A stretch of DNA of 42,392 bases from Alphaproteobacteria bacterium (GCA_030604885.1 JAUVUZ010000026.1:1-42392); one strand, 5' to 3'. Counted from the first letter of the stretch, positions 7,409 to 16,753 are shown. Notes: generated by a model from the sequence alone, not told the origin. Numbers and translations are program-made.

Positions 7409-9667
7409 ATGGACGCGAGACTCACCGAGACCGCTACGCTCGACCCCTGGCAGGGCTTTGCCCCGGGCGACTGGACGACGCGCGTGGACGTGCGCGACTT
7501 CATCCAGAAGAATTACACCCCCTACGCCGGGGACGAATCCTTCCTCGCCGGTCCGACCCCGCGCACCCGGGGCATCTGGGACACGCTGACGCCGCTGCTC
7601 AAGACCGAGCGCGAGAACGGCATCCTCGACGCCTCCACCGACCGCCCGGCCTCGATCACCTCCCATGAGCCGGGCTACATCGACCGCGCCGCCGAGATCA
7701 TCGTCGGCCTCCAGACCGACGCGCCGCTGAAGCGCGCGATCATGCCCAACGGCGGTTTGCGGATGGTCGAGAACGGCCTCAACGCCTTCGGCTTCCACCT
7801 CGACCCGACGGTCAAGGAAATCTGGACCAAGTACCGCAAGGACCACAACAGCGGCGTGTTCGACGTCTACTCGCCCGACATCCTTGCCGCGCGCAAGGCG
7901 GGCGTGGTCACCGGCCTGCCGGACGCCTACGGCCGCGGCCGCATCATCGGCGACTATCGCCGCGTCGCGCTCTACGGCGTCGATTTCCTGCGCCGCCAGA
8001 AGCAGCGCGAGATGCACGAGCTGGACGGCGCGGTGTTCGACGAGGCGACCATCCGCCTGCGCGAGGAACTCGCCGAGCAGTGGCGCGCCCTGGGCGAACT
8101 GGGCGAGATGGCGGCCTCCTACGGCTGCGACGTCTCCCGCCCGGCGACCACCGCCCGCGAGGCGATCCAGTGGACCTACTTCGCCTATCTCGCGGCGGTG
8201 AAGGAGCAGAACGGCGCGGCGATGTCGCTCGGCCGCGTCTCCACCTTCCTCGACATCTACATCGAGCGCGACCTCGAGGCCGGGCGCATCACCGAGGACC
8301 AGGCGCAGGAGATGATCGACGACTTCGTCATCAAGCTCCGCCTGGTGCGCTTCCTCCGCACGCCGGAATACGACGCGCTGTTCTCGGGCGACCCCACCTG
8401 GGTGACCGAGTGCATCGGCGGCGTCGGCGAGGACGGCCGCCCGCTGGTCACCAAGTCGAGCTTCCGCTTCCTCCACACCCTGTCGAACCTCGGCCCGGCG
8501 CCGGAGCCGAACCTCACCGTGCTGTGGAGCGTGAAGCTGCCCGAGGCGTTCAAGCGCTACGCCGCCAAGGTGTCGATCGAAAGCTGCGCGTTGCAGTATG
8601 AGAACGACGACCTGATGCGCCCGCACTGGGGCGACGACTACGGCATCGCCTGCTGCGTCTCCGCGATGCGGATCGGCAAGCAGATGCAGTTCTTCGGCGC
8701 CCGCGCCAACCTCGCCAAGGCGCTGCTCTACGCGATCAACGGCGGCGTCGACGAAATCTCCGGCGAGACCGTGGCCGAGGGCTTCAGCCCGATCGCGGGC
8801 GACGTGCTCGACTACGCCCAGGTGGTGGAGAAGTTCGAGGCGATGATGGGCTGGCTCGCCGCCACCTACGTCAAGGCGCTCAACTGCATCCACTACATGC
8901 ACGACAAATACGCCTACGAGCGCATCGAGATGGCGCTGCACGACCGCGACATCCTCCGCACCATGGCCTGCGGCATCGCCGGGCTGTCGATCGCGGCGGA
9001 CTCGCTGTCGGCGATCAAGCACGCCAAGGTCTCGGTGATCCGCAACGCCCAGGGCCTCGCCACCGACTTCAAGATCGACGGCGACTACCCGGCCTACGGC
9101 AACAACGACGACCGCGCCGACGATCTCGCGATCTGGGTGGCCTCCACCTTCATGGAGAAGATCAAGGCGCAACCCCACTTCTACCGCGACTCGATGCCGA
9201 CCCAATCGATCCTGACGATCACCTCCAACGTGGTCTACGGCAAGAAGACCGGCAACACCCCCGACGGCCGCCGCGGCGGCACCCCGTTCGCCCCCGGCGC
9301 CAACCCGATGAACGGGCGGGACGTCAAGGGCTTCGTGGCGGCGGGCGCGTCGGTGGCGAAGCTGCCCTACGACTGCGCGCTCGACGGCATCTCGTGGACC
9401 GCCTCGGCAACGCCGGACGCGCTCGGCCGCACCATGGCCGACCGTCAGGCGAACCTCGCCGCCTGCCTCGACGCCTTCGCCGAGGCCGGGGGCTTCCACG
9501 TCAACGTCAACGTGCTGAACCGCGACACCCTGCTCGACGCCATGGAGCACCCGGAGAAGTATCCGCAGCTCACCATCCGCGTCTCGGGCTACGCGGTGAA
9601 CTTCATCAAGCTCTCGCGCGAGCAGCAGATGGACGTGATCAGCCGCACCTTCCACGAGCGGATCTGA
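7409..9667 (+). CDS. pflB: Formate C-acetyltransferase (pyruvate formate-lyase)
   Basis: A 752-residue glycyl-radical enzyme converting pyruvate and CoA to acetyl-CoA and formate without oxygen. The catalytic pair Cys415-Cys416 lies in GIACCVSAM and the radical glycine Gly727 in RVSGYAV near the C-terminus; length and both motifs are those of true PFL rather than of diol dehydratases. The ATG at 7409 follows GGGAG and a purine-rich spacer. pflA follows after 5 bases, so the two form an operon. PFL is uncommon in alphaproteobacteria, most of which oxidise pyruvate by pyruvate dehydrogenase or ferredoxin oxidoreductase, so this pair signals fermentative or microaerobic capacity. Base composition matches the neighbours, giving no sign of recent transfer. 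Confidence 0.97.
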   Translation: MDARLTETATLDPWQGFAPGDWTTRVDVRDFIQKNYTPYAGDESFLAGPTPRTRGIWDTLTPLLKTERENGILDASTDRPASITSHEPGYIDRAAEIIVGLQTDAPLKRAIMPNGGLRMVENGLNAFGFHLDPTVKEIWTKYRKDHNSGVFDVYSPDILAARKAGVVTGLPDAYGRGRIIGDYRRVALYGVDFLRRQKQREMHELDGAVFDEATIRLREELAEQWRALGELGEMAASYGCDVSRPATTAREAIQWTYFAYLAAVKEQNGAAMSLGRVSTFLDIYIERDLEAGRITEDQAQEMIDDFVIKLRLVRFLRTPEYDALFSGDPTWVTECIGGVGEDGRPLVTKSSFRFLHTLSNLGPAPEPNLTVLWSVKLPEAFKRYAAKVSIESCALQYENDDLMRPHWGDDYGIACCVSAMRIGKQMQFFGARANLAKALLYAINGGVDEISGETVAEGFSPIAGDVLDYAQVVEKFEAMMGWLAATYVKALNCIHYMHDKYAYERIEMALHDRDILRTMACGIAGLSIAADSLSAIKHAKVSVIRNAQGLATDFKIDGDYPAYGNNDDRADDLAIWVASTFMEKIKAQPHFYRDSMPTQSILTITSNVVYGKKTGNTPDGRRGGTPFAPGANPMNGRDVKGFVAAGASVAKLPYDCALDGISWTASATPDALGRTMADRQANLAACLDAFAEAGGFHVNVNVLNRDTLLDAMEHPEKYPQLTIRVSGYAVNFIKLSREQQMDVISRTFHERI

Positions 9668-9672
9668 CCCGC

Positions 9673-10446
9673 GTGGAACCCATCGCACCCTCCCCCGCCC
9701 CGGACCCCGGGGCGGAGGTCGGCTTCCTCCACTCGGTGGAGACCGGGGCGGCGGTGGACGGCCCGGGCATGCGGTTCGTCTACTTCATGAACGGCTGCAT
9801 GTTCCGCTGCCTCTACTGCCACAACCCGGATACCTGGAAGCTGGGCGGCGGCCGCCGCGTCTCGATGGCCGAGGCGCTGGCGGAGATCGCCCCCTACGCG
9901 CGGTTCTTGAAGCGGGCGGGCGGCGTCACCGTCTCCGGCGGCGAGCCGATGGTGCAGGCGCCGTTCGTCGGCGAACTGCTGCGGCGGATCAAGGCACGCT
10001 TCGGCCTCCACACCGCCCTCGACACCCAGGGCTACCTGCACGCCAACGTCGCCGACGACTGGTTCGACCCGGTGGACCTGGTGCTGCTCGACATCAAGCA
10101 GTTCGACCCCGCCAAGCACCGCGCCCTCACCGGCAAGGACGTGGCCCCCAGCCTCGGCTGCGCCCGCCGCCTCGCGCGGCTGGGCAAGCCGATGTGGCTG
10201 CGCTACGTGCTGGTGCCGGGCTGGAGCGACGACGCGGCCGACGTGGCGGCCCTCGCGGATTTCCTGAGAGACGAAGTCGGGCCGACGCTGGAGCGGGTGG
10301 AGATTCTGCCGCTGCACCACCTCGGCGCGTTCAAGTGGAAGGAACTCGGCCTCCCCTACGCCCTCGACGGCACGCCGCCGCCGTCGCCGGAGCGGATCCA
10401 GGCGACCCGCGACATCTTCGCCGCGCGCGGCATCCTCGCGATCTGA
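9673..10446 (+). CDS. pflA: Pyruvate formate-lyase activating enzyme
   Basis: A 257-residue radical-SAM enzyme that generates the glycyl radical on PflB by hydrogen abstraction with S-adenosylmethionine. The 4Fe-4S motif CxxxCxxC is Cys42, Cys46 and Cys49 (CMFRCLYC), followed by the SAM-binding GGE in VTVSGGEPM and by DTQGYL. There is no extra ferredoxin insert, as expected for a PFL activase rather than a diol dehydratase activase. The start is GTG at 9673, 5 bases after the pflB stop, because no ATG precedes the fold (the next Met is in GPGMRFVYFMNGC). It ends 3 bases before the convergent ABC gene. Confidence 0.95.
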   Translation: MEPIAPSPAPDPGAEVGFLHSVETGAAVDGPGMRFVYFMNGCMFRCLYCHNPDTWKLGGGRRVSMAEALAEIAPYARFLKRAGGVTVSGGEPMVQAPFVGELLRRIKARFGLHTALDTQGYLHANVADDWFDPVDLVLLDIKQFDPAKHRALTGKDVAPSLGCARRLARLGKPMWLRYVLVPGWSDDAADVAALADFLRDEVGPTLERVEILPLHHLGAFKWKELGLPYALDGTPPPSPERIQATRDIFAARGILAI

Positions 10447-10449
10447 CCC

Positions 10450-12246
10450 TTACGGCAGCAGGCAGTCCTCGACCACGGCGAAGCCGTTGACGCGCATCAG
10501 GGTGAGGCGGCGGGCGTGGTATTGCACCATGCTGGAGCGGTGGCTGATGGTGATGATCGCCGCCTTGGGATAGGCCGCCAGCAGCATTTCCATCATCCGC
10601 CGCTCGGTGTCGCGGTCGAGGCCGTCGGTGGCCTCCTGGATGAAGATCCAGTCGGGCTTGTGCAGCAGCAGGCGCGCGAAGCCGAGGCGCTGCTGCTCGC
10701 CCGCCGAGAGGGTTTCCTCCCAGTCCTCCTCGTCGTCCAGACGGCCGACGAAGTCCTGCAACCCCACCCGCAGCAGCGCCGCCTTGAGGGCGTCGTCCTC
10801 CTCCGGCTGCGGCACCTGGGGGAACACCACGGCGGTGCGCAGCGGCCCGATCGGCAGATACGGCCGGTGCGGCATGAAGAAGATCTTGCCCCCCGACGGC
10901 AGGCTGACGCGGCCGTGGCCCCACGGCCAGAGCCGCGCCACCACCTTGAACATCTTGACCGCGGCGCCCGGGTCGCCGGTGATCAGCACCCGCTCGCCCA
11001 CCGCGATCGAGGTGTTGAAGCGCGCGATCTGGGTGGCGCCGTTGGAGTCGGCGATCTCGACCTCGTGGAACGACAGCTCCGGCTCGCCCGAAACGTCGAC
11101 GCGGATGCCGTCGTGCCCGCCCGCGGCGATGCGCCGGGCGACCACGTCCACCCCCTCCGACAGCCGCAGCACCCGCTCCACCGAGGCGCGCCACGCGGCC
11201 ACTCCGGCGAGGTTGTCGATGGGCCAGGAGAGCGCGGCGGTCATCTGCCCGAACGCCTGGGCGGTGCGCATCAGCACGCCCAAGGTGATGAGACCGGCGA
11301 TGTAGCGCGGCGCCGCCACCAGGAACGGAAACGCCATCGACAGCACCGACCACGACGAGGAAAAGAACATCAGCCGCGTAAGCGCCCAGGTCTGGCGATC
11401 CCACGCGCGGATCACGCAGCGGAACAGACTGCGGAAGTGGCGGCGCTCGCCGGTCTCGCCGTGCAGCAGCGCGATCGCCATGGCGTTCTCGCGGGCGTGG
11501 ACAAGGCCGAAGCGGAAGTTCGCCTCGTCGGTCTGGCGGCGGTCGGCGGCGCGAATCAAAGGCTTGCCGAGGGTCCAGGCGACCATCGCGCCGATCCCCG
11601 AATAGGCGATCGCCAGGAACACCAAGTGCCCCGGCAGCGGAATTTCCAGCCCGCCGAAGGTTTTCAGCACCGGGCCGGAGAGGGTCCAGAGAATCTGCGT
11701 GAAGCTCACCAGCAGCAGCAGCGCGTAGGTGAGCGAGTGGGCGAGGTCGATGGCCGACTCGGTGCTGATGCGGATGTCCTCGGCGATCCGGCCGTCCGGA
11801 TTGTCGTGGTCGCCGGGGACGAAATTGAGGAGATACTGCCGCCCGCCCGACATCCACTCGCGGAACACCCGGTAGGTGAGCCACTTGCGCCACTCCACCT
11901 GAAGGCGCCGCTTGACCCGCAGATGGGTGGTGGTGATGGCGACGTTGGCGGCGATGACGAGGGCGAGGATTCCCATCAGATAGACGAAGTCGTCCATCCG
12001 CCGCGCTTCGAGGGAGTTGAAAAGCTGTTCGTTCCAGATGTTGAGGGCGACCGGGATGCCCACCTGCATCACCGTCAGCACCAGCAGCAGCACCACGAGA
12101 ACGCGCCGCCGCCAGCCCTCCTCCACCGACCAGAAGGGCATGGCCAGGGCGACGAAACGCCGGAAAAACGATGACTTCGGTTGCTCCGGCCGTGCGGCCA
12201 GGGCGTCGGCGGCGTCGGTTCCCAAGGTTCCCCCGGAATGACCCAA
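10450..12246 (-). CDS. SbmA/YddA-like ABC protein with degenerate ATPase motifs
   Basis: A 598-residue half-transporter: six-helix membrane domain (about residues 40-350, ABC_membrane_2 type) fused to a nucleotide-binding domain. The signature LSAGEQQRLGFARLLL and the switch His (TISHRSSM) are intact. The Walker A loop reads GDPGAAVKM (424-432) instead of GxxGxGKS/T, and Walker B reads WIFIQEATDGLD, with Gln537 in place of the Mg-coordinating Asp (the Glu after it remains). ATP hydrolysis is therefore doubtful. Relatives transport peptides, fatty acyl compounds or cofactors; the substrate is unknown. The start is uncertain: TTG at 12246 lies only 2 bases after a fine AAGGAG, and another TTG is at 12225. 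No ATG lies upstream of the first helix. Confidence 0.8.
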   Translation of the reverse strand: MGHSGGTLGTDAADALAARPEQPKSSFFRRFVALAMPFWSVEEGWRRRVLVVLLLVLTVMQVGIPVALNIWNEQLFNSLEARRMDDFVYLMGILALVIAANVAITTTHLRVKRRLQVEWRKWLTYRVFREWMSGGRQYLLNFVPGDHDNPDGRIAEDIRISTESAIDLAHSLTYALLLLVSFTQILWTLSGPVLKTFGGLEIPLPGHLVFLAIAYSGIGAMVAWTLGKPLIRAADRRQTDEANFRFGLVHARENAMAIALLHGETGERRHFRSLFRCVIRAWDRQTWALTRLMFFSSSWSVLSMAFPFLVAAPRYIAGLITLGVLMRTAQAFGQMTAALSWPIDNLAGVAAWRASVERVLRLSEGVDVVARRIAAGGHDGIRVDVSGEPELSFHEVEIADSNGATQIARFNTSIAVGERVLITGDPGAAVKMFKVVARLWPWGHGRVSLPSGGKIFFMPHRPYLPIGPLRTAVVFPQVPQPEEDDALKAALLRVGLQDFVGRLDDEEDWEETLSAGEQQRLGFARLLLHKPDWIFIQEATDGLDRDTERRMMEMLLAAYPKAAIITISHRSSMVQYHARRLTLMRVNGFAVVEDCLLP

Positions 12247-12393
12247 TTCTCCTTGCCCGATGTATCAGCCCCACCGGGTCGGCGCCAGAAAATTCCGACG
12301 CCGCGAACTGGCATCATGCTTGCGAAGGAGAGCGCGGCCGCGGGAACCCCCCGCCGCCCCCGCAACCCGAACGGAACCGATGGCACCGACCGC

Positions 12394-13191
12394 ATGACCC
12401 GATCCGCCGCCCGCCGCACCGCACGCCTCGCCACGACCCTGGCCGCCACGCTTTTCGTATGGTGCGCCAGTGGGTTGGAGGTGCTCGCGTGGGAGGGAAC
12501 GTGCATCGAGACGGCGGCGCGGGTGAACGACCGCGAGGGCCTGCCGCCGTACATGCTGGGCAGCATCGCGATCACCGAAAGCGGCCGCCTCGACCCCTCC
12601 AGCAAGGCAAAAGTTGCCTGGCCGTGGACCGTCACCTCCGGCGGCGACGGGCAGTATTTGCCGAGCAAGGCGGCGGCGATCGCCGAGGTGAAGCGGCTGA
12701 AGGCGGCGGGCGTCACCAACATCGACGTCGGCTGCATGCAGATCAACCTCAAGTACCACCCGGACGCCTTCGCCAGCCTCGAGGCCGCCTTCGACCCCGA
12801 GACCAACGTCCGCTACGCCGCGCAATTCCTGAAGGATCTGCGGGCCGCGCAGGGCAGTTGGGCGGAGGCGGTGCGGCATTATCATTCGGCCAACGACGAC
12901 CGCAGCCTCGCCTACGCCAAGCGGGTGGCGAAGAACTATCACGACCTCTCCGGCGACGCCGAAGCCAAGCCCCGGCCGACGCAGCTGGCGCAGATGGCTC
13001 AGGTCGCCCAACGCACCAACGCCAAGCGCATGTCGGCGCCCTCGGCGGTGCGGGAAGCCCCGCCGATGCAGGCCGCCGTGGCCGAGGACCTGGAGAAGAA
13101 GCGCGCCGCCGCCCGCGCCGAGGCGGAAGGCTGGCGCCGCGCCAAGCTCGAGGCCTACCTCGCCCGCAAGGCCGGCAAGGTGGACGGCTGA
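12394..13191 (+). CDS. Lytic transglycosylase-like (SLT/lysozyme-fold) exported protein
   Basis: A 265-residue protein with a signal peptide (RRTARLATTLAATLFVWCAS..EVLAW). The mature domain (about 35-190) has the SLT-type pattern: an ITESG catalytic-glutamate motif, DVGCMQINLKYH and a later AVRHYHSAN, as in transglycosylases that cleave the peptidoglycan glycan strand. The C-terminal 70 residues are charged and probably coiled (EDLEKKRAAARAEAEGWRRAKLEAYLARKAG). The ATG at 12394 starts the signal peptide; an in-frame ATG at 12316 would add 26 residues without a better ribosome site, so the start is moderately sure. It is divergent from the ABC gene and close to the GH65 gene, but no functional link is proven. 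Confidence 0.82.
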   Translation: MTRSAARRTARLATTLAATLFVWCASGLEVLAWEGTCIETAARVNDREGLPPYMLGSIAITESGRLDPSSKAKVAWPWTVTSGGDGQYLPSKAAAIAEVKRLKAAGVTNIDVGCMQINLKYHPDAFASLEAAFDPETNVRYAAQFLKDLRAAQGSWAEAVRHYHSANDDRSLAYAKRVAKNYHDLSGDAEAKPRPTQLAQMAQVAQRTNAKRMSAPSAVREAPPMQAAVAEDLEKKRAAARAEAEGWRRAKLEAYLARKAGKVDG

Positions 13192-13290
13192 CGGCGTAAA
13201 TTTTCATCGCCCGGCGCCCCGCATTCTCTGGAAAAGCCAGGGGAAATCGCTGTAGTCTTGTCCCCGCTTGAGCATCAACGGGAGACGACG

Positions 13291-15705
13291 ATGAGCGAAT
13301 GGAGCCTTGTCTACGATCGTTACGATCCTTCCGAGCAAGGCCTGCGCGAAGCGCTCTGCACCACCGGCAACGGCTATTTCTGCACTCGCGGCGCGTTCCC
13401 CTGGGCGAAGGCGGGCGACGTCCACTACCCCGGCACCTATGTCGCGGGCGGCTACAACCGCGCCACCTCCAAGCTCGGCGAGCACGAGCAGGAGCACGAG
13501 GACCTCGTCAACTTCCCCAACTGGCTGGGCCTGACCTTCCGCATTGACGGCGGCGACTGGTTCGACCTCGACAAGGTGGAAGTTCTGTCGTTCGAACAGA
13601 CCCTCGACCTGCAAGAGGGCATGCTCAAGCACGCGATCCGCTTCCGCCACGACAAGTCCCGCGAAACCACCCTGACGATGCGCCGCTTCGTCCACATGGG
13701 CTGGCCGCACCACGCCGCCCAGGAAATGGTGGTGGTGGCGCAGAACTGGTCGGGCACCATCGAGTTCCGCTCCGATCTCGACGGCCACGTCGCCAACCGC
13801 GGCGTCGCCCGCTATTCCCACCTGGTGTCGCACCACCTCGACTACATCGCCGCGGGCGAGTTCACCGGCGTGCTCAGCCCCGACACCATGATCTATCTCA
13901 TCACCCGCTCGTCGCAGAGCCGGGTGCGGGTGGGCATGGCGGCGCGCACCCGGGTGTTCCGCAGCAACGTCTGGCAGGAGGATGCGCCGGTCACCGTCAA
14001 CGCGGTGGACGGCTACGTCGAGGCGCTGATCCCGGTGGAGATCGCGCGCGGCGAGCCGATCCGCGTGGAGAAGATCTGCACCCTCTACACCTCGCGCGAC
14101 AAGGCGATCTCGGAGGCGGGCCTCGCCGCCCGCGAGGCGCTGGACCGCTGCCGCAACATCGCCCAGCTCCAGCAGACCCACTTCCGCGCCTGGAACAACT
14201 ACTGGGAACGCTGCGACATCGTGCTGCACCCGTCGCTGCACGAGGAGCAGAAAATTCTGCGCCTGCACATCTTCCACCTGCTGCAGACCGCCTCGAACCA
14301 CACCCTCGACCTGGACGTGGGCCTGCCCTCGCGCGGCTGGACCGGCGAGAGCTATCGCGGCCACGTGTTCTGGGACGAAGTGTTCATGCTGCCGTTCCTC
14401 ACCTTCCGGCTGCCGATCGTCTCGCGCGCGCTGCTGGAATACCGCTATCTCCGCCTCGGGCGGGCGCGGCTCAACGCGCAGCTCGAGGGCTTCCGCGGCG
14501 CGATGTTCCCTTGGCAGAGCGGCTCGGACGGGCGGGAGGAGTCGAAGGCGATGCACTTCGACTGCGCCACCGGCTCCTGGACGCCGGACGATTCGCGGCG
14601 CCAGCGCCACGTCAACGCGATGATCGCGTGGAACGTCTGGCACTACTTCCTCGCCTCGGGCGACCGCCGCTGGATGGGCCTGCGCGGCGCCGAGATCATC
14701 GTGCTGATCGCGCGCTTCTTCGCCTCGCTGGCGAAGCACGACGCCGCCGAGGACCGCTACCACATCGAGGGCGTGCTGGGGCCGGACCAGTTCCACCACG
14801 GCTATCCCGCCGACCAACCCCACTCGGGCGTGCGCGACAACGCCTACACCAACGTGATGGTGGCGTGGCTGATGGACACGGTGCTGACCGTGCTCGACGT
14901 CATCGACGACATCTACCGCCGCGAGCTGATGCAGAAGCTCGACATCCAGAAGGAAGAGCTGGACGTCTGGGCGGACATGAGCATGAAAATGGCGGTGCCG
15001 TTCTTCGGCGACGGCATCATCAGCCAGTTCGAGGGCTTCGACGCCCTGGAGGAGATCGACCTCGCCGCCCTGCGCGCCAAGCACGGCGACATCGCCCGGC
15101 TCGACCGCATCCTCGCCGCCGAGGGCGACGACGCCAACCGCTACAAGGTCTGCAAGCAGGCCGACACGCTGATGCTCTACTACCTCTTCACCGAGTCCGA
15201 GCTTTCGGCGCTGCTGTTCCGCCTGGGCTACGACTTCACCGAGGAGCACTATCGCCGCACCCTCGACTACTACATGGACCGCACCACCCACGGCACCACC
15301 CTCAGCCACCTCGTCCACGCCACCATCCTGACGCGCAACAACGATCCGCGCGCCTGGGACTGGATGCAGAAGGTGCTGCGGGCGGACCTCACCGACATCA
15401 TCGGCGGCACCACCCGCGAGGGCATCCACCTCGGCATGATGTCGGGCACCGCCGACATGTTCCAGCGCGGCTTCACCGGCGCGCGCATCGCCGACGGCAT
15501 CCTCAACCTCGACCCGGTGTTCCAGGACAAGATCAAGCAGATGCGCTGCAAGCTGCGCTTCCACGGCAACTGGCTGGCCATCGACCTGAGCGAGGACCGC
15601 ATCAGCATCAACGCCGATTCCGCGTGGTCGGAGCCGGTGACGATCTGCGTGCGGGGCGAATGCCGCAAACTGGCGCCCGGCTCGACCCTGGTGTTCAAGC
15701 TGTAA
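13291..15705 (+). CDS. Glycoside hydrolase family 65 protein, catalytic Glu replaced by Gln
   Basis: An 804-residue protein with the full GH65 layout: N-terminal beta-sandwich (about 1-270), linker, (alpha/alpha)6 barrel with GHVFWDEVFMLPF, GAMFPWQSGSDGREES and NAYTNVMVAWLM, and a small C-terminal beta domain. GH65 enzymes phosphorolyse or hydrolyse alpha-glucosides such as trehalose, maltose or kojibiose. KQAD and the phosphate-loop-like HGTTLS (HGSSLS in phosphorylases) are present. The general acid, normally the Glu of GPDEYH or GPDEFH, is Gln500 here (GPDQFHHGYP). Activity is therefore uncertain. No beta-phosphoglucomutase is fused or adjacent. The ATG at 13291 follows GGGAG at good spacing; the in-frame TTG at 13258 is not preferred. 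Confidence 0.9.
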   Translation: MSEWSLVYDRYDPSEQGLREALCTTGNGYFCTRGAFPWAKAGDVHYPGTYVAGGYNRATSKLGEHEQEHEDLVNFPNWLGLTFRIDGGDWFDLDKVEVLSFEQTLDLQEGMLKHAIRFRHDKSRETTLTMRRFVHMGWPHHAAQEMVVVAQNWSGTIEFRSDLDGHVANRGVARYSHLVSHHLDYIAAGEFTGVLSPDTMIYLITRSSQSRVRVGMAARTRVFRSNVWQEDAPVTVNAVDGYVEALIPVEIARGEPIRVEKICTLYTSRDKAISEAGLAAREALDRCRNIAQLQQTHFRAWNNYWERCDIVLHPSLHEEQKILRLHIFHLLQTASNHTLDLDVGLPSRGWTGESYRGHVFWDEVFMLPFLTFRLPIVSRALLEYRYLRLGRARLNAQLEGFRGAMFPWQSGSDGREESKAMHFDCATGSWTPDDSRRQRHVNAMIAWNVWHYFLASGDRRWMGLRGAEIIVLIARFFASLAKHDAAEDRYHIEGVLGPDQFHHGYPADQPHSGVRDNAYTNVMVAWLMDTVLTVLDVIDDIYRRELMQKLDIQKEELDVWADMSMKMAVPFFGDGIISQFEGFDALEEIDLAALRAKHGDIARLDRILAAEGDDANRYKVCKQADTLMLYYLFTESELSALLFRLGYDFTEEHYRRTLDYYMDRTTHGTTLSHLVHATILTRNNDPRAWDWMQKVLRADLTDIIGGTTREGIHLGMMSGTADMFQRGFTGARIADGILNLDPVFQDKIKQMRCKLRFHGNWLAIDLSEDRISINADSAWSEPVTICVRGECRKLAPGSTLVFKL

Positions 15706-15733
15706 CACGGGTGCCGACGTTTCGGTGTTTTCT
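15703..15733 (+). terminator. Weak terminator-like hairpin after the GH65 gene
   Basis: The outer arms AACA and TGTT enclose CCGA-CGTT-TCGG with a bulge, followed by TTTTCTT. The stem is short and interrupted, so termination would be partial; the downstream unknown gene may still be co-transcribed. Confidence 0.3.
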
Positions 15734-15823
15734 TGCGCCGCAACGTCGGTATACTCGCCCGGCTTGAATAACAATAATCGGGGCCGCCGGCGACGCGGCC
15801 GGGATCGAGGTTGACCCGCCGCC

Positions 15824-16693
15824 ATGGCTCAGGACGTCGGAACGCTCACGCTGTATCGCGAAAAGACGCTGTTCTTCGACGGCGCGCACCCGGGGCCGGA
15901 CCTCGAGCCGTTCGCCCGCCTGGCGATCCGCTCCAACCGCGTCGTCAGCGCGCTGTCCTCGGGCGGCAAGGTGCGGCGCCTGGTGGTGCGCGGCCACAAC
16001 ATCCCGACGACGCTGCGCCTCGCCGGTCGGCTGGTGGACGTCTTCAAGGCCGACCCCGCCGCCCTCGACGGCGATTCCGCCATCGACTGGCAGACCCTCT
16101 CCGACGCCGTGCTCTCCGACTACGACCGCGGCTTCGTGCCCGAAACCTGGCTCGCCGCCTATGTGGACGGCACGCCGCTCTACGCCTCGCGGCCGCTCCA
16201 CCCGGCGTTCGACGCGCTGGAGGCCGAGACCAAGGGCGGCGAGGTGAACGAGCCGATGCTCAAGCGCCTCGCGCCCCGGATCGTCGACATCCGCCAGACC
16301 CGCCTGCGTCACGAAAGCCGCTCGGCGGTGGTGATGAACGAATCGAGCGACGGCGTGCGCTGCGCGGTGATCGACCGCCGCCGCGGCAAGGACGCGGCGT
16401 TCTCGTTCCATGTGCAGAACCCGCCGAAAAAGCGCATCCGCATGTCGGCCACCCTGTCGATGGCCGCCGACCTGTTCGAGCTGCAAAACCTCTATGCCCT
16501 CGCCGAGCGGGTTCAGCGGGCGCTGGCGGAGGTCAAGGGCGGCGGCGCCCTGCCCTTCTCCCTCGACCAAGTGGAGGCGATCACCACCCGCAACACCCAG
16601 CTCGCGGCGCTGATCCAGGCTTTCCACGAGACCCACGCGGTGCGCTATCGCCCCGCGCCGCCCGCGTATCTGCCGGTGAGCGTGCGCGGCTGA
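15824..16693 (+). CDS. Uncharacterised protein downstream of GH65 gene
   Basis: A 289-residue soluble protein with no signal peptide or membrane helix. I do not recognise a family. It has a basic centre (RRGKDAAFSFHVQNPPKKRIRM), a predicted helical stretch near residues 210-245 (SMAADLFELQNLYALAERVQRALAEV) and otherwise mixed alpha/beta character. The codon use matches the neighbours and the frame is intact, so it is a real gene. The ATG at 15824 follows GAGG at a rather long 13-base spacing. It starts 118 bases after the GH65 gene on the same strand; only a weak hairpin lies between them. A link to glucoside metabolism would be guesswork. Confidence 0.75.
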   Translation: MAQDVGTLTLYREKTLFFDGAHPGPDLEPFARLAIRSNRVVSALSSGGKVRRLVVRGHNIPTTLRLAGRLVDVFKADPAALDGDSAIDWQTLSDAVLSDYDRGFVPETWLAAYVDGTPLYASRPLHPAFDALEAETKGGEVNEPMLKRLAPRIVDIRQTRLRHESRSAVVMNESSDGVRCAVIDRRRGKDAAFSFHVQNPPKKRIRMSATLSMAADLFELQNLYALAERVQRALAEVKGGGALPFSLDQVEAITTRNTQLAALIQAFHETHAVRYRPAPPAYLPVSVRG

Positions 16694-16753
16694 CGCACGA
16701 ATAACGACATTTTTCGGAACCGAACGACGGGTTCCGCGTTGCGCCCCCAGGGT

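Noticed and set aside
7033-7668. 211-codon + strand frame overlapping the start of pflB
   Set aside because: It enters pflB in another frame and is Arg/Pro-rich without family features.
13258-13290. N-terminal extension of the GH65 protein from TTG
   Set aside because: The ATG at 13291 has a well-spaced GGGAG site and begins the conserved fold; the extension adds unconserved residues.
16715-16736. CGGAACC-N8-GGTTCCG as a terminator of the upstream gene
   Set aside because: The T-run precedes the stem on the + strand and no T-run follows on either strand.
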